Assembly: GCF_010686755.1 (NCBI RefSeq)
Contig: NZ_JAAGXA010000017.1
Coordinates: forward strand, 1 to 64,000
Source of the DNA: Nocardioides zeae
Lineage (GTDB): Bacteria > Actinomycetota > Actinomycetes > Propionibacteriales > Nocardioidaceae
Reading direction: 5' to 3'
DNA length: 64,000 nt
Position 1 is the first letter of the stretch, and each line of letters starts with the position of its first letter. Shown in pieces: positions 61,692 through 64,000 of this stretch. The notes below the pieces were generated by a model, which did not search any database, was not told where the DNA came from, and saw only the letters and a program-made list of their open reading frames with translations. A program made the translations under genes and the position numbers.

Positions 61692-62051
61692 CTACCGGTG
61701 TGCGGCGACGGGCTCGGCGCTGGTCGCGGCAGCCTCGCCTCCTGCCAGCTCGGGGAAGCGTGCTTCCCACAGCTCGCGAGCCCGGCGCGGGATCATGAGT
61801 CGAGGCCAGTCGGTGACCAACAGATCGCGGTTCAGTAGCGTGGCCTGGTCCGCGCGGGTGCCCTCGGCGACCACCGCGACGTACACCATCCGCCGCACCG
61901 CGGCGTCGTCGAGGTCACGGCCCGGCCCCCCAGGTGCCCACAGCACCTCGTGCGGCACGTCGACGACCCCGCCAGCAGGGCCGGCCAAGTCCTCCAGGCG
62001 CTCGGGGACGTCGTAGGGCCGGTGGTCGCGGACGAACGTGCGGTGCTCCAT
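61692..62051 (-). CDS. Partner protein of the AbiEii-type gene (candidate antitoxin), hypothetical
   Basis: A 119-residue protein with VRDHRPYDVPERLEDLAGP at the start and a C-terminal PRRARELWEARFPEL segment, as seen in small proteins encoded directly upstream of AbiEii-type genes in actinobacteria. No DNA-binding HTH of the AbiEi type is obvious. The position (3-bp gap, same strand) makes it the expected antitoxin or adaptor. ATG 62051. The SOS box at 62136 lies upstream of it as well as of the divergent gene. Confidence 0.65.
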   Translation of the reverse strand: MEHRTFVRDHRPYDVPERLEDLAGPAGGVVDVPHEVLWAPGGPGRDLDDAAVRRMVYVAVVAEGTRADQATLLNRDLLVTDWPRLMIPRRARELWEARFPELAGGEAAATSAEPVAAHR

Positions 62052-62135
62052 CGCGGCCCCTCCTCTTCCCTTGAGCGCAGGTTGCGCACGGCACCAGACC
62101 GGCGGGCCGCAATGACCATGATAGACCGCCCCGAA

Positions 62136-62151
62136 TCGAACACCTGTTCGA
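62136..62151. promoter_or_regulatory. Perfect LexA (SOS) box
   Basis: TCGAAC-ACCT-GTTCGA, exact arms of the actinobacterial SOS box, in the 119-bp divergent region between the AbiEii partner (62051, minus) and the gene at 62171 (plus). It could control both. Confidence 0.8.
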
Positions 62152-62170
62152 CAAATGGTCTACTGGCGTC

Positions 62171-62479
62171 ATGCCCTCGCGTCGCCTCGCTCCCGACACC
62201 GCTCTGAGGATCAGCCTGGAGGCCAGTGCTCGCCGGCGGCTCGAGGACGGGATGCCGTTCGAGGCCGTCGTCGAGGAGCTCCGCGACGAGGCTGCGGGAC
62301 ATACCGATCTGCTGGCGCAGGCCGCGGGGAGCTTGATCGGTCTCTACCTGGCGCGGCCGACGGCCACCCAGCCCCGCGCGGTCGCGGCGTTCGCGACACT
62401 CGTGCTGGCGGGCGCCGACCCGCAGGCGCTGGTCGCGCGGGCCGACGAATCGCGCGAGCGCATGACGGCCGCCCCCTGA
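62171..62479 (+). CDS. Small helical hypothetical protein under a LexA box
   Basis: A 102-residue, mostly helical, acidic/Ala-rich protein (ISLEASARRRLEDGMPFEAVVEELRDE). No family recognised. ATG 62171 lies 19 bp after the SOS box without a strong SD, perhaps leaderless. It diverges from the AbiEii pair, so it may be part of the same system or a separate element gene. Confidence 0.6.
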   Translation: MPSRRLAPDTALRISLEASARRRLEDGMPFEAVVEELRDEAAGHTDLLAQAAGSLIGLYLARPTATQPRAVAAFATLVLAGADPQALVARADESRERMTAAP

Positions 62480-62509
62480 GCACCGCCCCCTGACCGACCA
62501 CCGCCAGGG

Positions 62510-62529
62510 GGTGATTCCGTCGAATCACC
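62510..62529. terminator. Terminator-like palindrome between convergent genes
   Basis: GGTGATTC-CGTC-GAATCACC: 8-bp perfect arms, 4-nt loop, between the stops at 62479 (plus) and 62553 (minus). Shares its core with 59081-59109. Confidence 0.65.
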
Positions 62530-62552
62530 GCCTGTGCCCAGGGCGCACGTCG

Positions 62553-62984
62553 TCAGCACCAGGGGCGCGTGCAGGAACCACGCCAAGAAGAGCAGCCCGA
62601 CGCCGAGCACCAGGCCGCCCGGGTGACGCGGCCCATCCACGGGGGCTGACGGAACTCGCTGCGCCCGAGAGCGAACGCCACGGCGGCGACCGCCACGGCC
62701 AGCACCCCGACGATGTGCCACAGCGACGCGGTCGGTGGCGCGCTGATCGGGCGGTACCCGACCGAGCGGGCCGACCCGATGAGGCACGCCAGCGCCAGGA
62801 CCGCGGCGACCGCCAGGATCACCCACCAGCTGAGGCCTGCCCAGAACCCCGGGACGAAGTAGGCGCCGTAGAGGACACCGATGACCACCAGGGCCAGCAC
62901 GGGGAGCACGACGACCGCTTCCCGGTTCGTGCTCTCTGCCCACTGCTCGCGCAGTGACGAGGTCGACGAGGTCGACCGGGTCAT
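62553..62984 (-). CDS. Small membrane protein, probably frameshifted at its C-terminus
   Basis: A 143-codon frame with three membrane segments (VVVLPVLALVVIGVLYGAYF, WVILAVAAVLALACLIG, VGVLAVAVAAVAFALG). After residue ~118 the frame turns to Cys/Ser/Trp-rich sequence, while the neighbouring frame gives a clear fourth membrane helix (LVLGVGLLFLAWFLHAPLVL). A 1-nt indel near 62620 would explain this. ATG 62984 overlaps the M23 stop (ATGA). Associated in actinobacterial elements with M23/NlpC conjugation genes. Confidence 0.6.
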   Translation of the reverse strand: MTRSTSSTSSLREQWAESTNREAVVVLPVLALVVIGVLYGAYFVPGFWAGLSWWVILAVAAVLALACLIGSARSVGYRPISAPPTASLWHIVGVLAVAVAAVAFALGRSEFRQPPWMGRVTRAAWCSASGCSSWRGSCTRPWC

Positions 62985-63205
62985 GGCGCGAGGGCGCGGC
63001 CGGCGTTGTTCCGCAGCCAGGTCGAGGCGTTGATGTTGTCGGCGTAGATCGAGCCGTTGTCCGGGTGGACCTCGACGTGGAGGTGGCAGCCGGTGCTGTT
63101 GCCGAGGGTCCCGACGCGGCCGATGATCTGCCCGGACTGGACCTGCTCGCCGTCCTCGACGATCACGGCGGACATGTGGGCGGCGTACCAGGTGGCCAGC
63201 GTCAA
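62981..63205 (-). pseudogene. C-terminal fragment of an M23 peptidase, cut at the right repeat
   Basis: Reading from the edge of the right repeat (TTG at 63205) gives YAAHMSAVIVEDGEQVQSGQ, GRVGTLGNSTGCHLHVEVHP and STWLRNNAG: the last ~75 residues of an M23 (LytM-type) endopeptidase domain with the HLHxE motif. The N-terminal two thirds and the first zinc ligands are missing, exactly where the direct repeat starts. It was probably a cell-wall hydrolase of a conjugation module. Inactive as it stands. Confidence 0.82.
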
Positions 63206-63206
63206 T

Positions 63207-63242
63207 GCGCCTCAGAGCACCTCGAACCGCATCCCCGCCGCC
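63207..63242. repeat. Right 36-bp direct repeat of the integrated element (att-like)
   Basis: Matches 57496-57531 with one mismatch. It covers the last ten codons and stop of the host gene plus 5 bp beyond, the usual place for an attachment site in a gene 3' end. Here the host gene is intact. Confidence 0.82.
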
Positions 63243-64000
63243 TGCAGGCGGGCCGTGAGGTGCTCGCCCATCGCCTGCGCGGTGGTCACCATGCCGGCGG
63301 TCGGCGGGTTGTCGTCGAACAGCAGCGACAGCGCCGACTCGGCGAGCATCTTGGAGGTCTCGCCGTAGCCGGGGTCGCCGCCGCTCACCCGCGCGTGGAC
63401 CGTGCGACCGCCGCCCTCGGCGACGACGTCGACGGTGAACCACGACTTCTCGCGGCGCCGCTCGTCCGGGCCCTGGCCGGACCCGAACCGGCTCATCAGC
63501 GCCCGGCGCAGCGGGCCGACCTGGGCTGCGAGGGCCAGCGCGCCGACGGCGCCGGCGCCACCCGCGGCGTACCGGAGCGTCTTGGTGCCCGCGTAGTGCG
63601 CGTAGGTGAAGTCGGGTCCGTACGACGGGTCGGCGGCCGCGCTGCGCACCACGACCATCGGGTCGATCGTCGGCAGCGGCAGGAGCCAGTAGCCGAGCGC
63701 GGGGTCGCGGTGCGGCTTGCCGCCCGAGCCGCGCACGCGCCGCCCCTCCGGTCGACCCTCGGCCTTGCGCCGGGCGGCGTGGGTGCGGCTCATCGTGCGG
63801 GCGCGGGCGAACTGCTCGAGCGCGGAGTGCAGCGTGCCGGACGACGAGATGGCCGCGGCGCGCACGACGCCGCGGGCCTTGATCGGTACGTCGTCGGGCA
63901 GGTGCCCGACGGCGAAGCGGACCCCGAGGTCGTGGGGGATCGAGTCGAAGCCGCAGGCGTGCACGATGCGCGCGCCCGACGCCTCCGCGGCCTCGTGGTG
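63212..64000 (-). CDS. Saccharopine dehydrogenase / trans-acting enoyl reductase family protein (5' end outside window)
   Basis: At least 262 residues of the C-terminal part. HACGFDSIPHDLGVRF is the family signature. A long basic linker, a hydrophobic helix (GGAGAVGALALAAQVGPL) and the RVSGGDPGYGETSKMLAESAL segment follow. Mycobacterial members (Rv2449c/Rv2953 type) are NAD(P)-binding reductases acting on lipids; the substrate here is unknown. Ends TGA 63212, inside the right direct repeat. The start codon and nucleotide-binding loop lie beyond 64000. Confidence 0.85.
   Translation of the reverse strand, partial: HHEAAEASGARIVHACGFDSIPHDLGVRFAVGHLPDDVPIKARGVVRAAAISSSGTLHSALEQFARARTMSRTHAARRKAEGRPEGRRVRGSGGKPHRDPALGYWLLPLPTIDPMVVVRSAAADPSYGPDFTYAHYAGTKTLRYAAGGAGAVGALALAAQVGPLRRALMSRFGSGQGPDERRREKSWFTVDVVAEGGGRTVHARVSGGDPGYGETSKMLAESALSLLFDDNPPTAGMVTTAQAMGEHLTARLQAAGMRFEVL

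Larger units (their letters stand above)
57496..63242. mobile_element. Decayed integrated element between 36-bp direct repeats
   Basis: A 5.7-kb segment flanked by direct copies of the 3' end of the host saccharopine-dehydrogenase-like gene, the pattern left by site-specific integration into a gene 3' end. Inside: a broken serine recombinase, an M23 peptidase cut off at the right repeat, AbiEii-type toxin and partner, and a protease pair whose codon use is more AT-rich. No conjugation or replication gene remains, so it is a remnant. Confidence 0.7.

Overview
The window is high-GC (about 70-73% by eye), gene-dense actinobacterial DNA. GTG starts are frequent, many stop/start codons overlap (ATGA, GTGA), LexA-type SOS boxes have the form TCGAAC-N4-GTTCGA, there is a DtxR/IdeR iron box, and there is a DUF222/HNH '13E12-type' gene. 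Gene content and order (leucine-type acyl-CoA carboxylase operon, MSMEG_056x/057x nitrogen-starvation cluster, LCP protein) suggest a Nocardioidaceae-like member of the Propionibacteriales. That assignment is an inference; no rRNA gene is present.

Layout. 1-13.9 kb: housekeeping and small regulatory modules: acyl-CoA thioesterase, TypA/BipA GTPase, a TetR/MFS efflux pair sharing three tandem operators, an LCP cell-wall ligase operon, a solo BLUF photoreceptor, a DUF302/CstR-like sensor pair, glycerate kinase with a CdaR regulator, a GH10 xylanase lipoprotein and tRNA-Arg(CCT). 14-22.4 kb: HNH/DUF222 protein, AraC regulator divergent from an iron-siderophore binding lipoprotein with an iron box, a PadR/HAAS membrane pair, a K+ channel, and a lipoprotein coupled to a large ESX-like/beta-propeller protein. 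22.4-37 kb: a complete L-rhamnose regulon (GH106 rhamnosidase, kinase, aldolase/dehydrogenase, isomerase, mutarotase, four-gene ABC importer, LacI repressor) with three matching LacI operators. 37.1-44.8 kb: a seven-gene, translationally coupled acyl-CoA catabolic operon (leucine/isovalerate type) behind two tandem palindromic operators. 45.1-53.7 kb: a nine-gene cluster of the MSMEG_0565-0572/Sll0783 (Nit1C-like) type. Its usual branch-1 nitrilase slot is empty; instead it carries two C-N hydrolase paralogues, one of which has lost the catalytic Cys and Glu, and an amidohydrolase. 54.2-57.5 kb: small stress genes, one with a LexA box, and an arsR/ACR3/arsC arsenic module. 57.5-63.2 kb: a decayed integrated element bounded by a 36-bp direct repeat that copies the 3' end of the host gene at 63212. 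It carries a broken serine recombinase, a secreted zinc protease/lipoprotein pair, an AbiEii-type nucleotidyltransferase with its partner, a SOS-box gene and a truncated M23 peptidase. 63.2-64 kb: the host gene itself (saccharopine dehydrogenase/trans-enoyl reductase family), running off the window.

Unexplained structure: six copies of an intergenic palindrome, each exactly 48 bp, share the ends GGACGTCATGC/GCATGACGTCC. Three lie in a tandem composite array directly upstream of the Nit1C-like operon. A different 47-bp perfect hairpin lies inside the rhamnose operon, and a hairpin sequesters the ribosome binding site of the ESX-like gene.

The most promising lead for something undescribed is the Nit1C-like variant: a paired active/pseudo-nitrilase, a GNAT-AIR synthase fusion and a radical SAM enzyme with a CX8CX2C motif, all in one coupled operon with a GlnR-like half-site and a repeat array in front.
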